A DNA stretch of 46,012 bases from Entamoeba invadens IP1. Its lineage: Eukaryota; Evosea; Mastigamoebida; Endamoebidae. Every line of letters begins with the position of its first letter. Positions within the stretch are counted from its first letter, which is position 1. The stretch covers positions 6,756 through 52,767 of the forward strand of contig NW_004191777.1 in NCBI RefSeq assembly GCF_000330505.1, written 5' to 3'. This document shows, piece after piece, positions 9,806 through 19,888 of the stretch. Under the pieces are notes generated by a model. The model worked only from the letters and a program-made list of their open reading frames with translations, made no database searches and was not told the origin of the DNA. The translations under genes and the position numbers were made by a program.

Positions 9806-10860
9806 ATGACATAGAAAATTGGAAAACACTATTTTTTTTCGAAACATTTTAGGAACAAAAAAAATTCCTAATAAAAATTTTAAAAAACGACGGTCAAAAA
9901 ATTTTTGTTTTGGAAAAGTTGTGATAAGTCCCAGTTGATTCTATTTATTGTCTTCTTATATCAATTCGAAATTCGTTTGATTGTCGGGTTCAATTTCCTA
10001 TCAGTAAAATAATGGTCACATGTCGATCATAATGCTTAAAACTTCATTTCTATTTTGGTTAATGTTAATCTGTATTTGGAAATATTAAAAATACAATTTC
10101 AAACAAAATTCAAAAGTCGTAAGTTGAACTTCTGTTGAAACTTGATTATTTAGTAAAACAGAAATAAATTTACAAGAAAGCCACGACCCCCAAAAAAATT
10201 TAAGATGCTTTTCAACCTTTTTGAGTTAAATTGTATATTTTTGTGTTTCTAATATATATTTTAAACATTTTTGTTTAATTATTTGAATTTATTGGTTCTT
10301 AACCCGAAAAATTTGAAGACCAAGTATAAAAAACAAGGTAAAGAATATCAAAGCAGGTTGTGCCTATAGAAGCCCAAAAACTCACAACAAATATGGATTT
10401 GACTACCCCGTATTTTTGAAACTTTCCAATTGAAAGTTCAATAATAATTCAAAACTTTCGGAACCTTTTTATTATTAGAATAATAAGTTTAGAAAGTCAC
10501 GGTGTGAATAATGCTGAAATAAATTATTTTACTCTCAGATAAAAGTAATTTCTTTTATTTATAAAGTCAACATAACTATCTAATCGGGAATAAAAAAAAA
10601 ATGACAATAGCGGCGCTTTGCCTACCATTTTTGTTGTATTTTTTTTCTTATTCCAGATCAAAAAGACAATAAATAGAATAATATTTGTAAATTGTAAAAA
10701 GACAAACATTAACTGGTGGTAATTTATCACTTTTTTAATTCAAAATTTAAAACTGAATAATATATAGTTGTGTTATTTATATTGAAATGCCTTGTTAATT
10801 CAAAAAAGTTAATAAAATTCCGCCATTGGATAATTATAAATTTTTTGAACAAACCTTTTT

Positions 10861-10944
10861 AATATTCTTTTTGTACTTCTTTTTTTTAAGGTGAAGAGGA
10901 AAAATAACAGCTTATTTAAAAGAAAGAAGTACAAAAAGAATATT
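10861..10944. repeat. Perfect 22-bp inverted repeat with 40-nt spacer
   Basis: Arm 10861-10882 (AATATTCTTTTTGTACTTCT and two more bases) is the exact complement of 10923-10944. The arms include a non-trivial GTACTTC core, so they are not simple A/T runs. No target-site duplication is evident. It may be a hairpin-forming RNA, a micro-MITE or a local inversion scar. Confidence 0.6.
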
Positions 10945-12015
10945 TATCCCATTTTTTTTCTTGCCATGAATTGTGTTTTGCTCAAATAATCTTGTGAATT
11001 ATAACCATTTATCTTGGGTTTTTTTAATTTTGTTTATTGGAAAAAGTAAGTTTGCCAAAACGCAGCAGGCAGAATTATTTATTACAAGATAACACAACAC
11101 ACAGACCAAATAACAACTTTAAACTTCAAATAAAAAATGGATTTTTCCCCAAAAATACTCAAATAATGTTTGTGTATCAATTAAAATAATTTATTGACTT
11201 TTTCTAAAGAAAAAAAGAAAAAGTAATGCAAAAATTGATATAATGTCCAATTTTTGAAATCAATAACAGGTTTCAATATACATTTTCGGGTTGTTGCGGA
11301 AAAAACACTGGAAATGCGGTGTTTTTTTCCAATTAAAAACAACCACTTTACCTATTATGCCACACTACTATATATCCCATAAAAAAGAAACAACGCGATG
11401 ATAATTAAATAAAAAACGGGGATATCAGGTTAAATCTATCATTTCGGAGCCAAAAAACAGTACGATGCATTCATGTTTTTGAAACACCACAATTTCTATC
11501 CAAAATGTAATAATCCCGTTTTTTATTATATGAGATGCAATAATTACCCCATAGATTTTTTGTCCTATTATGAGTAAAAAATACTAATTAAAATAATTGT
11601 TCAAAAACATTTTTTGAAATGAATATCTAAAATGTTGTTATTTTTTTAAGCATTGTTAATTTGTCTATATAAAAACAAACTTAATATATACTATTTATTT
11701 AATTAAGAATATTATTTCTGATACTGTTAATTTTATGATTCTACATTTATAGTCACTAAAAAAACAAAAAAAATATGTTTTATAAAAACAATTTATTTGA
11801 ATATAAACCAAACCATATAATTTAACTATTACTTAATTAATTCAATTTACTATTTCAAAAAAGTAGAAAGTTATAGTATTTTATAACATTTTAAACTATA
11901 TATTGTTAATACTAAATCTTATTATTTTTGAACTAACATAGTTAAGTAATAACTTTTCTACACAAATAAGTTGAACATATCTTATAGTTCCACTCCTATT
12001 AAAATTAAAAACAAA

Positions 12016-13707
12016 TTATGGCTCAATTAAAATTTGGCAATTCTCGCTCATTTTGAATATTTCCCCCGTGTTGACTGCTTTCAGTTGAATCGGGCCAAAT
12101 GGGAAGAGTCCCGACTTGTTGGATAAGAATTCTACAGAAATCGATGATGTGCATGGGTTAGAGAATACACCAATATCGATCGTTGGGTGGAGACAATATA
12201 CGGGCGACTGTATACTATCAACACTAGTTATCGACATTGTCAAATGTTTTTCTGTTGTACACTGATATATCAATTCAAATATAACACAGAAAACTCGGTG
12301 GCATCTTATTTTCTCGGGAACTAGATATGAGTGCTTATTACTTTGAATACTTTGAATAAGAACAAACATGAAATTCGCATAGTGATTGACTGATACTTCG
12401 GCATTTCCGACCTGAGCTCTCTGGATACATACAGTTCCCCCATCATTCCAGACATCGCATAAGTCAACGTGAGTCCAACTGAGATTCCAATGCCTTGGAA
12501 ACTTGATATTGAATTTCTTCTCTTCGATTGAGGAACCAAGTCTTGATCGCTCAATTTGGTACACAACATTGAAGACCTCTTCCCCGCCTTATCTCCTCTG
12601 TCTTCTGGGATATCTGCAAATGGAGAAGTCTCTCCAGAGAATCTGTATTTGTTTTCAGGTTTAGTCGAGAATTTCCCAAAGATCTTTGAACTTCTTTTGA
12701 TATCCATTGAGTTGCGCTCACTGTTAATCATCGGCGAAGGTGACTTATTGAAACTGACTTGTTTTGGTGGGGGTAAAGGCTTTGATGGAGGTTTTGCCTT
12801 CTTTGAGTCCGTTGCCAAATCTGTTGAGAAGAAGACGGGGATTCTGACGGGGATTACAAAGGTGTACATATCCTTTCCTTTCAATTCGCAAGGCAATTGG
12901 AGAAACGGTTTGTCTAAAGCGTATTGGCACGTCAACATGAGGTTTGATATTTTTATATCGTATTGGCACGTATTCTCAAGTGTAATGATGATAAACGACC
13001 CGGCTGAATTGCTCTTTGTCTTTGAAGTGATTTTGATTGGGTCGATCACGGTGATACCAACGGCAAATTGAATCAACGCGCCTTTTGGTTGTGACAAAGG
13101 GAGTAACGTGTCTCTGTAATTTTGATCTATTGGTGAGTTAATAACACACTTCAACACTAATTAGAGGAGAACACAAACACTTCTCTTCAACGTTAGAAAG
13201 ATGAATGGTCGACCTCAAATAGAGTTCAACATCTAAGTCACTTTCACATACCCCAATGTTTTGAAATATTAAATAACAAAAAGAGAAGTCATCTAACACA
13301 AAGAACACGGGGTCGACAAATGGGGACCGCGTCGTTTGAGGCAATGACGCCAAAAAGTCCATCCAATTTTGTGAGAGTAACAAGTGTCTGTCATTTGTTA
13401 ACACACTCTTGGTGTTCTCAAGAGAGCACTTTCTAGCTTTTTCTTCAGAAAGTGAGTTTGAGTGTTCGATATTATAGTCTTTGACTATTTCAAGTACTGG
13501 TGTGTTCGAACTGAATATTTCCATTTCTTTAATCTCTGTTAACGTTTTAACGTATACCAATACTACCACGTCCTCCCCTTGCACACATATTCTCCTCGAT
13601 GGGGAGTCGGGTCGCGGGTCCAACAAATATTTGAACATGTCCTGCGGTGACGATGGTATAAAGATTTGTTGTGACACAATTTGCTTCCTGATTTGCTCTT
13701 CAGACAT
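12016..13707 (-). CDS. TRAPPC13-like trafficking protein
   Basis: Three exons (13707-13179, 13126-12368, 12320-12016) give about 530 aa. The unspliced strand shows three overlapping frames that two canonical introns join cleanly. The pattern follows TRAPPC13, a beta-sandwich subunit of the TRAPP Rab-GEF complexes of the Golgi: FFVLDDFSFCYLIFQN (135-150) as the first strand pair; ITVIDPIKITSKT and IIITLENTCQYDIKISNLML after it; GISVGLTLTYAMSGMMGEL before exon 3; and a C-terminal SGLFPFGPIQLKAVNTGEIF strand pair. A Ser/Lys/Pro-rich insert (about residues 290-390, RRNS-type sites) is unusual. ATG 13707 is used; the upstream GTG is not an initiator. The gene is divergent from the FACT gene with about 130 bp between the starts. 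The family call is from remembered pattern, so moderate. Confidence 0.6.
12321..12367 (-). other. Intron 2 of TRAPPC13-like gene
   Basis: 47 nt, GTTTGTT...TCTAG; joins TCA T to TT CCC GAG in frame. Confidence 0.8.
13127..13178 (-). other. Intron 1 of TRAPPC13-like gene
   Basis: 52 nt, GTTTGTG...AATAG; joins AAG T to AT CAA AAT in frame. Confidence 0.8.
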
Positions 13708-13837
13708 CACCTCTTTCGACTTTCTTTCTAAGTTTCTAATAAAAAGATAATAGTAAAATTTAGTAATAATAAAACTAAAGTGAAATAGTTTTATTTTTAG
13801 AGGTAACTTACTAATTAAGAAACTAAAAAAGAGATAA

Positions 13838-15016
13838 ATGAAGAGTTACTCGGTGGCTGGGTTCAATTGGGGCAAATTAGAAGTCACACCAAATTCAGTC
13901 GATATGCTCCACGACGACCAATTAATCTTCCAGACAGACCCAAAGAAATTCACAAAAAGCTCATTGTCAAATAAGACCGAAGTCTCTGTTGAGTTTGACG
14001 ACGCGGGGGATGGCGACGTCCTCACAGAAATCCGATTCTTCGCACCACAGACAGAACAACAAAACGAGAAAGACAACGCAACTGAATTGTACGACAAAGT
14101 CGCGGAAGTGACACCTTCAAACGCTTCTGGGAAGGAGGTCTGTTTGTTCGAAAACGTCGCGTTCTTATCGCCAAAAGGACATTACGACGTCAAAATATAT
14201 GAAGATTCAGTTCGAGTACAAAACAACACTTTCGACTTCAAAATCAAATACACCGACATTCAGTTATATTACAAAATGCGTAAGGACAACGAGACGTCTT
14301 TCTTCGTGTTAAGTCTTTCCAACCCATTTAAGAAGGGAAAGAGTGTCTATGAATGCCTTATAATGGAATTGTCCACCACTGAAGAAATAGTTTGTTTTAT
14401 AGTAAATTAATTATTTTAATATGGTAAATAAAAATGTGATGATAACCAACAGACTGCTGAGTTGAATTTGACAAAGGACTTTGAGAAGAAGACTGGTCTT
14501 GAGGCGTCTATGACAGACAACGAGCTGGACTTGTTTATTGAATTATTCAAAAGTCTGCACCCAACGACCATCACACCATCTGGGATGAAGTTTAAGACGG
14601 GTGACAGCCATTATATCAAATGCAATATGTCGACGAACGAAGGGTTTTTGTACCCGATGACCGACTGCTTTATTTTCTTATACAAACGAATTAAAATAGC
14701 ACCGTTCAAGGAGATCAACAGCGTCGATATCTTACGAATGAATGCTGCGAATGACAATAAAACATTTGACTTGTTACTCGACCTTAAAGGGAGGAAAGGA
14801 ACGTTGCAATTCAATGGAATGAGCCGAGAGGTGTACGACGACTTAGTTGAGTTTTTGAAGCAAAGTGGATTAAAACTGGAAGAGACCGCAAAAGGAGCAA
14901 CAAAGGAGAATGCGAACGTCGAGGACAGTGGAGACAACGATGAGGAATACCACGCAGAAGAGGGAGAGTCGGGAGACGATGACTTGATGTCGGAGGAAAG
15001 CGGTGATGACGAGTAA
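13838..15016 (+). CDS. FACT complex subunit Pob3/SSRP1
   Basis: Two exons (13838-14389, 14453-15016), 371 aa. FACT is the histone chaperone that loosens nucleosomes during transcription and replication. Exon 1 holds the N-terminal dimerisation region (FNWGKLEV near the start) and the first PH-like domain. Exon 2 holds the middle domain: ELNLTKDFEKK, then FKSLHPTTITPSGMKF, then the diagnostic HYIKCNMSTNEGFLYPMTDCFIFLYK and EINSVDILRM. The C-terminus is strongly acidic (EDSGDNDEEYHAEEGESGDDD). No HMG box follows, so it is Pob3-like rather than SSRP1-like; it is also shorter than the yeast protein. The unspliced exon 1 would stop just after the donor, and splicing restores the family sequence TTEEI-TAELNLT. 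Confidence 0.92.
14390..14452 (+). other. Intron in FACT subunit gene
   Basis: 63 nt, GTTTGTT...CAACAG, phase 0. The acceptor is CAG, showing that CAG as well as TAG is used here. Confidence 0.88.
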
Positions 15017-15116
15017 TTGAATGATAATTAGAACAACACAACAATTAAACCCTTCAAAAGAGTTATAATTTATAGTAAAAATAATTAAAAAGAACCATAC
15101 TTATAATTTCGAAGAA

Positions 15117-15164
15117 ATGCTTACCAAGAGCCAAGACGAAAAAATGACTACGGAAACTAAATAA
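15117..15164 (+). other. Upstream ORF before ARS2
   Basis: MLTKSQDEKMTTETK then TAA, 15 codons, in another frame from ARS2 and ending 7 nt before its ATG. It matters only if the transcript starts upstream of 15117; Entamoeba leaders are usually very short. Confidence 0.3.
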
Positions 15165-15171
15165 TACAAAA

Positions 15172-16491
15172 ATGTCATACCGAGGAAGTAGCCCAGGGGA
15201 GTTCCGTGGGTATCGCGAACAACCACGGGATTACTCACCGGAGAGGAATTATGACTTTTCACCGACGAGTTACTCACCGAAGCCACGAGACCGTGAAACT
15301 GATCGAGATGTGTATTATAGAGACGAGTATCGACCGTACCAAATTTATCCGAAAGACAGGAGTGATAGACGAGAAGAACGTCGGGATGACTCGTATCGAA
15401 CGTTTGATGAGGAGATGTATTCTCCACGAAATCGCTCTGAGAATAGGTTTCGAGACAGAAAGAGAGAAATGGACGAAGATGCGGAAAGGTACTTTGAACG
15501 GAATAAACGAAGCGAGTGGTTCAGAAAACAGTTTCACCCTATTGAACTCAGAGAAAGAAGGTTGTTGAAGCAGAAGAGTGTACAAGCGGCTTATGACCGA
15601 TTCATGAAAAACATTGTCTTTCCCGACTACTCCGATGAAGGCTTGAAGTTGGAAGACCCATATGATGGGAAACGGATTATGGTGATATCAGACCAACTGA
15701 CAACAAGCGAGAGAATGCGGGACATAGCGCCGTTGAAGGAAAATGTGGAGAAGGTAGTGATAAGCGACCCGAGGTATCGAAAGGTGAGTGTAGGGTTTGT
15801 GGTATATAACACGAAAGAAGCGGCGGATGAGGCAAAGAAAAAGCAAAGTGAAGTTGAGCGCAACCAACTCACTTCCGTGCGGTCGAAAGAGCCACAGCTC
15901 AGGTTTGCGCCAAAGGATTTTGGAGATAAAGAACGGCTCGATAAGGATTGCGCACAGTTGACACAACTTGTTGAGTTAATGGATCAAATCAATGGGGTCA
16001 AAGGGATTTCTGTGAATAAAGTGAGTCAATGGGACAAGTGGAGTACCCGAGAGAAGGTCGACGTGCAAATCACTTACTTACGGAAAGTGCATTCGTTGTG
16101 TTATTATTGCTTGATTGAGTATGCCGACGAAGAAGAGTTATATCGCAGATGCACAATGCATTTCAGAGAGTCTGAAAAAACAAAAGAGTCACATTTACCA
16201 CCAAAGACTGTGCATTGGTTTAAGAACTTCGATAGCTACGAATACTCATTTTTCATCTCACTAAAGGAGGAAAATAAGTCACTTGCATTTGAAGCACAAC
16301 AAAGAATTATTCAGAACGTGTTCAAAGACCAAGAGTGTGTGGTATGCAGAAAAAAGGTGGAGGACCAGGTCAAACACGCAGTCAAGTTCCACTCGAACAA
16401 AGTGTCACCGGCAGATATGGATGAGATCAACGACAGATTCCGAATCAACTTTTTGTCAGACCCCAAAAAGAAAGCACTCCCAAATTATTGA
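15172..16491 (+). CDS. ARS2: ARS2/SERRATE homologue
   Basis: 439 aa. ARS2/SERRATE links the nuclear cap-binding complex to RNA 3' processing, decay and small-RNA biogenesis. Residues 1-110 are an Arg/Tyr/Asp/Ser-rich disordered head. WFRKQFHPIELRERR (about 116-130) begins the conserved core. KVHSLCYYCLIEYADEEELYRRC matches the family's KVHSYCYYC-type segment. ECVVCRKKVEDQVKHAVKFHSNKV near residues 390-413 is the C2H2 finger. The protein is only about half the size of metazoan ARS2, lacking most of the low-complexity tail. ATG 15172 is the first ATG of this frame; a 15-codon upstream ORF (15117-15164) ends 7 nt before it. Confidence 0.88.
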   Translation: MSYRGSSPGEFRGYREQPRDYSPERNYDFSPTSYSPKPRDRETDRDVYYRDEYRPYQIYPKDRSDRREERRDDSYRTFDEEMYSPRNRSENRFRDRKREMDEDAERYFERNKRSEWFRKQFHPIELRERRLLKQKSVQAAYDRFMKNIVFPDYSDEGLKLEDPYDGKRIMVISDQLTTSERMRDIAPLKENVEKVVISDPRYRKVSVGFVVYNTKEAADEAKKKQSEVERNQLTSVRSKEPQLRFAPKDFGDKERLDKDCAQLTQLVELMDQINGVKGISVNKVSQWDKWSTREKVDVQITYLRKVHSLCYYCLIEYADEEELYRRCTMHFRESEKTKESHLPPKTVHWFKNFDSYEYSFFISLKEENKSLAFEAQQRIIQNVFKDQECVVCRKKVEDQVKHAVKFHSNKVSPADMDEINDRFRINFLSDPKKKALPNY

Positions 16492-16935
16492 TTGTATTGT
16501 CCAATGGTTTTTGTACTATAAAGTATGGTTTGGGTTGGGATAATATTTAACATTATTTATTTAATTAACGAGTTGTTCTTTTATGTGAATAAAATAAATA
16601 AAAAAATATTCCTCAATAATTGAAAAATATCGTTATAAAAATTAAAAAAATTACGTTAATTTCAAAAAAATGATTTATTATCAACTTGTTAGAAGTTAAT
16701 TATTTATTATTATTAAAAATACATTAAATTGAATTTATAATTTATTAATTATAATAAATGATTAAAGTAGCAAAGGTATAACAAAGAAGTGATAAACATT
16801 TGTGAATTATTAAGCTGATTAAGCGGGAAATAACTAAAACATTGCGATATTCATCTCTATTATGTTTAGTAATAAAAATATTTTAAAAATTGTCCATCAT
16901 TACAATTGAGGGATTAAGAAACTCAAAAAAATATT
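16492..16935. other. Gene-free AT-rich spacer
   Basis: More than 80% A+T with mixed runs; it carries the ARS2 3' end and the promoter of the next gene. Nothing else supported. Confidence 0.6.
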
Positions 16936-17445
16936 ATGGAGTGGCGTGGGGTCTTGACGTACGAGTGCTCGCCGATTAAAAGAAAACAAGAGGAACCACT
17001 GATGCTAATAGGGAGATATATCAACTCGTTAGACCCATACGACATTAGCATTTTCTGTATTCGACTCCAACAGGGGATGATCCGGTTTGAAGACGTTGCC
17101 AAAGCGTCGTTTGACTTGTATTGTGAGAAAAAGGTATTACAAGGAAATGTTCTAAACGAACTCCTCTTTCTTTTTTACTCGAATTATCCTTTTCTTAACT
17201 CGTTCAAATCCTTTCTTCAACGCAATAGAAAAATATTTTACTTGACACAAGACGAATGGGTGTCACTTTTTGTGGAAAGGGAATATATACTTTCTTGTGG
17301 CGATGCATCAGACAAGCAAATGATGAACTGTTTGTTGTTCAATAACATGTGATTTGATTGATGAATGTAATAACACATAGGGCCACTCTTGTTTGAAGAC
17401 TTCAAAACTGAGTGCATTCGACAAACCACAATGCAGTGTTTTTAA
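16936..17445 (+). CDS. DCN1-like cullin neddylation factor
   Basis: Two exons (16936-17329, 17381-17445), 152 aa. DCN1/DCUN1D proteins are scaffold E3s that help transfer NEDD8 from Ubc12 to cullins. The PONY/cullin-binding domain shows NVLNELLFLFYSNYPFLNSFKSFLQRNRKIFYLTQDEWVSLFV, equivalent to the family's PLLDxWxxFLxExxxxxIxxDxWxxFL. After splicing it ends NWPLLFEDFKTEC, the counterpart of the conserved AWPxLIDDFVE. Without splicing that C-terminal signature is lost. The protein covers the PONY domain only; the UBA-like head is missing and the N-terminal half is short. Confidence 0.75.
17330..17380 (+). other. Intron in DCN1-like gene
   Basis: 51 nt, GTTTGTTG...ACATAG; joins AAC T to GG CCA, creating the Trp of the conserved WPLLFEDF. 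Confidence 0.82.
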
Positions 17446-17505
17446 TCAACTTTTCAATTACATTTTCTTTCGACCTCTGTGTACAGTTTTTATCACAGGA
17501 TTGAC

Positions 17506-17679
17506 TCATATCAATGGTTCATATAATTCGTCTCTTCTTTTGCGATTCTTTATAACTAAAAACAGAATATAACTTGTTACTGATAGAATACCCATTAACA
17601 TAACTCCACCTAAACAACTGACAAATATTATATCTATCATCTCCATCCCTTCTACACTGCCATCTCCAGACTCAGACAT
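17506..17679 (-). CDS. 57-aa single-pass membrane microprotein
   Basis: A short ORF from ATG 17679 to TGA 17506. Residues 1-16 are acidic (MSESGDGSVEGMEM). Residues about 17-43 form one strong membrane segment (IIFVSCLGGVMLMGILSVTS and on). The tail is KNRKRRDELYEPLI. The positive-inside rule puts the tail in the cytosol (type III topology). The tail ends in YEPL, a YxxPhi-type sorting motif, preceded by acidic residues. It is convergent with the DCN1-like gene. No homologue recognised; it could be a short gene or the last exon of a longer one, but no upstream exon is visible. Confidence 0.55.
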   Translation of the reverse strand: MSESGDGSVEGMEMIDIIFVSCLGGVMLMGILSVTSYILFLVIKNRKRRDELYEPLI

Positions 17680-17875
17680 CCATTTTATTCAGTTCTAAAT
17701 CACTGATGTATTTTTAATATAATTCCTTTTCAAAATACTTGGAAAGATATACAATGGTAACATTTTGTAGAATTACATCGACAAACTATTCAGTATAGTT
17801 AATAATTAATATTCTAATAGTAAAATCGAACAGAAAATTAAAACAATAAACTAACTATATATAAATAATACATAA

Positions 17876-19765
17876 TCAATAAACAAATTTCATCACAGAG
17901 TTGACCTTTGCGACAAAATCCTCTTCATATTTCTCTTGATCCTCCAACACTATTCGCGGCAATGCACTGAGAGGTAAATGCCCGTACTCAATACGTTCGA
18001 CTCTCTTCCATGTTGGGTTATTGAGTGCGCTCCAATGTAACTGTTTTTGGATGGGGACAACACAGAGATGTTCTGGAAAGCTGCACATTTCCTTAGTTTT
18101 GTAATATGTCTCGGTTATTCGTGGAGGCTGAATCTTGTTTAGTTGCACTTCTTCCTCAATAAGTTTTGGAGTCTCAACGCGAGGAGGGATAATAGGAAAC
18201 TCAACTCCGACTTTCTCTCTGTCGTGTAAAAATCTGTTTGGCTGGTGTACATATCTTTCTTGTTGTGGAATTGGACTGAAGTTCATTTCACATTTTGTAA
18301 ACATAAATCCCTCCTCTTCATACTCAACAATATTTTTTACATAGTCTTGTGGGTAATATGTAAACAAATTCGCAATTTTTGGAATATCACTTTGACCATC
18401 GTTGTATTTATACGACGGTTCGATTTCCATTTTTGATATTTGGCGATTTGTTTCAATGGAAGTTGGTGGTTCTGGTGGTTGAATATTTGGAGTCATTCGG
18501 CTGTTTTCCACAACAGCTGTTTCCTCTTCCATTCTATTGACAACAACATCCATGTTGTGTTCTTCTCTACCTTCATGTTTTGGTGGTTCCACATTCACTA
18601 TTGGAGTCTCCAATTCCATTTTTATCGGAACTTCAGTGACAACACTTTTTACATCTTTTACCTCGTTGCATTTATTGTGTTCTTCATCCATTTCCATCAC
18701 ATTGTGGACTTCCTCTTTTCCTATAGAAGGTAAAAGGTGTTGAATCTGTTTGATATTCTCGCTTTCCTCTGTTTTTGGACTTTCTACCTTCAGATGCTTC
18801 ACCTGTTTGTCTTCATCTAAAATGTCCATTTTATTCGACGTCTCATTTTCAATAACAAAGTTTGCGCGTTCTTCGCCAAACGGAACCAGACTCAGTACGG
18901 TTTCTGTGACTTCGGTCTGTGGTTGGAAGGACTGGAACAAGTTGGTTGGTACATTTTTATCGTACTCACCAATTTGTGAGAATTGTGATATCTGCGATCG
19001 ATCAAGTCTGTCGCTCCTTGTGTCTCCAAATGGTACCACACTCAACATGCTAGTGTCATCATCCTCCATTGTTTCCATTTTTTGTGTTTGGTTATGTATC
19101 GTTTCGGTTGGACCAAGCGCGTAAAGTGCTTGTTCGACATGTGGCAGTACAATCGAGTGTTGGGCTTCCAGTTCTCCAGCATTCAAACTGGGCAACAACT
19201 CCAAAATTGTACTTGCTTCAGGTGGTGACAGTTCATTCAAATCCCCCACATCTGTGATAGGCGCACAGTCATCTTCCTCCATTGCATTATTCTCATATAT
19301 AAATCTGTTGTTTGGAAGAGGTAATGTTTTATTAATATTTTCGTCGACTTCCCATGGGTCTGGGTCGTCAAAGGACTCGTTATGAAAGAGGAAAATTCTC
19401 TCTCCAAGTTTAGTTCTCATGCTTGGTATAACAAATCCGTCCTCAGTCTTTTGTTGTTGTAAAGGAGGTTTATCATTCAAAATACTGGAGAGTCTCCCAT
19501 ACTTAATTTCAGTGGATTTCATTTTCAGTGGTCTTCTTGTGAATGTTTCGCGGGGTTTAGTTGGTGTTTTTGCGTTGTTGAAGACTTCTCTTGGTTTTGA
19601 AGGATGATACTTCTTCGTGTATTTTGACATGAAAATTTCCTTCTGTAATTCCGTTGGTGTTGTGTTAATAGTTTTCTTCGTTGCGACTTTTTTGATGTTT
19701 TTTCTTTTCTTAAGTGCTTGTTCGCTGAGTGTTTCTTGTGTCGCTTTGTGTTGTGCTTGCGACAT
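17876..19765 (-). CDS. Large disordered protein with repeated VPFG motifs, unknown function
   Basis: 629 aa, single exon from ATG 19765. The N-terminus is very basic (ALKKRKNIKKVATKKT) and looks like a nuclear localisation signal. The middle is acidic, Glu/Met/Pro-rich and probably disordered. The motif (M/V)LS(V/L)VPFG(D/E)xR occurs twice, near residues 238 and 293, with LLPSLNAGE and LLPSIGKEE as another related pair. The last 150 residues are better ordered and aromatic (LHWSALNNPTWKRVERIEYG). I recognise no domain. A chromatin or cell-cycle adaptor using short linear motifs is a guess. Confidence 0.85.
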   Translation of the reverse strand: MSQAQHKATQETLSEQALKKRKNIKKVATKKTINTTPTELQKEIFMSKYTKKYHPSKPREVFNNAKTPTKPRETFTRRPLKMKSTEIKYGRLSSILNDKPPLQQQKTEDGFVIPSMRTKLGERIFLFHNESFDDPDPWEVDENINKTLPLPNNRFIYENNAMEEDDCAPITDVGDLNELSPPEASTILELLPSLNAGELEAQHSIVLPHVEQALYALGPTETIHNQTQKMETMEDDDTSMLSVVPFGDTRSDRLDRSQISQFSQIGEYDKNVPTNLFQSFQPQTEVTETVLSLVPFGEERANFVIENETSNKMDILDEDKQVKHLKVESPKTEESENIKQIQHLLPSIGKEEVHNVMEMDEEHNKCNEVKDVKSVVTEVPIKMELETPIVNVEPPKHEGREEHNMDVVVNRMEEETAVVENSRMTPNIQPPEPPTSIETNRQISKMEIEPSYKYNDGQSDIPKIANLFTYYPQDYVKNIVEYEEEGFMFTKCEMNFSPIPQQERYVHQPNRFLHDREKVGVEFPIIPPRVETPKLIEEEVQLNKIQPPRITETYYKTKEMCSFPEHLCVVPIQKQLHWSALNNPTWKRVERIEYGHLPLSALPRIVLEDQEKYEEDFVAKVNSVMKFVY

Positions 19766-19888
19766 GTCACACGTGTTTTTTATAGTTTTTTATAGTTTTC
19801 TCTTTTTAAAGTTTATCAAATTGAAAAGGTAGTATTACAAATAGTATTTCTAATTAATAAATAACACTTATTTATATTCACTCGACTA

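Larger units (their letters stand above)
9775..12015. other. 2.2-kb gene-free gap
   Basis: The largest spacer in the window. No ORF has coding-like composition; the 68-aa frame at 10524-10730 is AT-driven. It holds a perfect 22-bp inverted repeat (10861-10944), an 11-bp hairpin (11298-11330) and a weak 14-bp inverted pair near 11407 and 11513. Two divergence-free flanks (gene starts at 9774, gene stop at 12016) mean the upstream promoter needs only a small part of it. Confidence 0.6.

Noticed and set aside
10524..10730. 68-codon frame in the large gap
   Set aside because: Phe/Ile/Lys/Asn-rich product, as expected from random AT-rich sequence; no promoter element.
12541..12620. Frameshift at a G-run (GGCGGGGAAG) in the TRAPPC13-like gene
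   Set aside because: A canonical 47-nt intron further downstream joins the two frames without any sequence change.
17357..17411. Possible C/D-box snoRNA (TTGATGA ... CTGA)
   Set aside because: No terminal stem; the stretch is explained by the intron and second exon of the DCN1-like gene.
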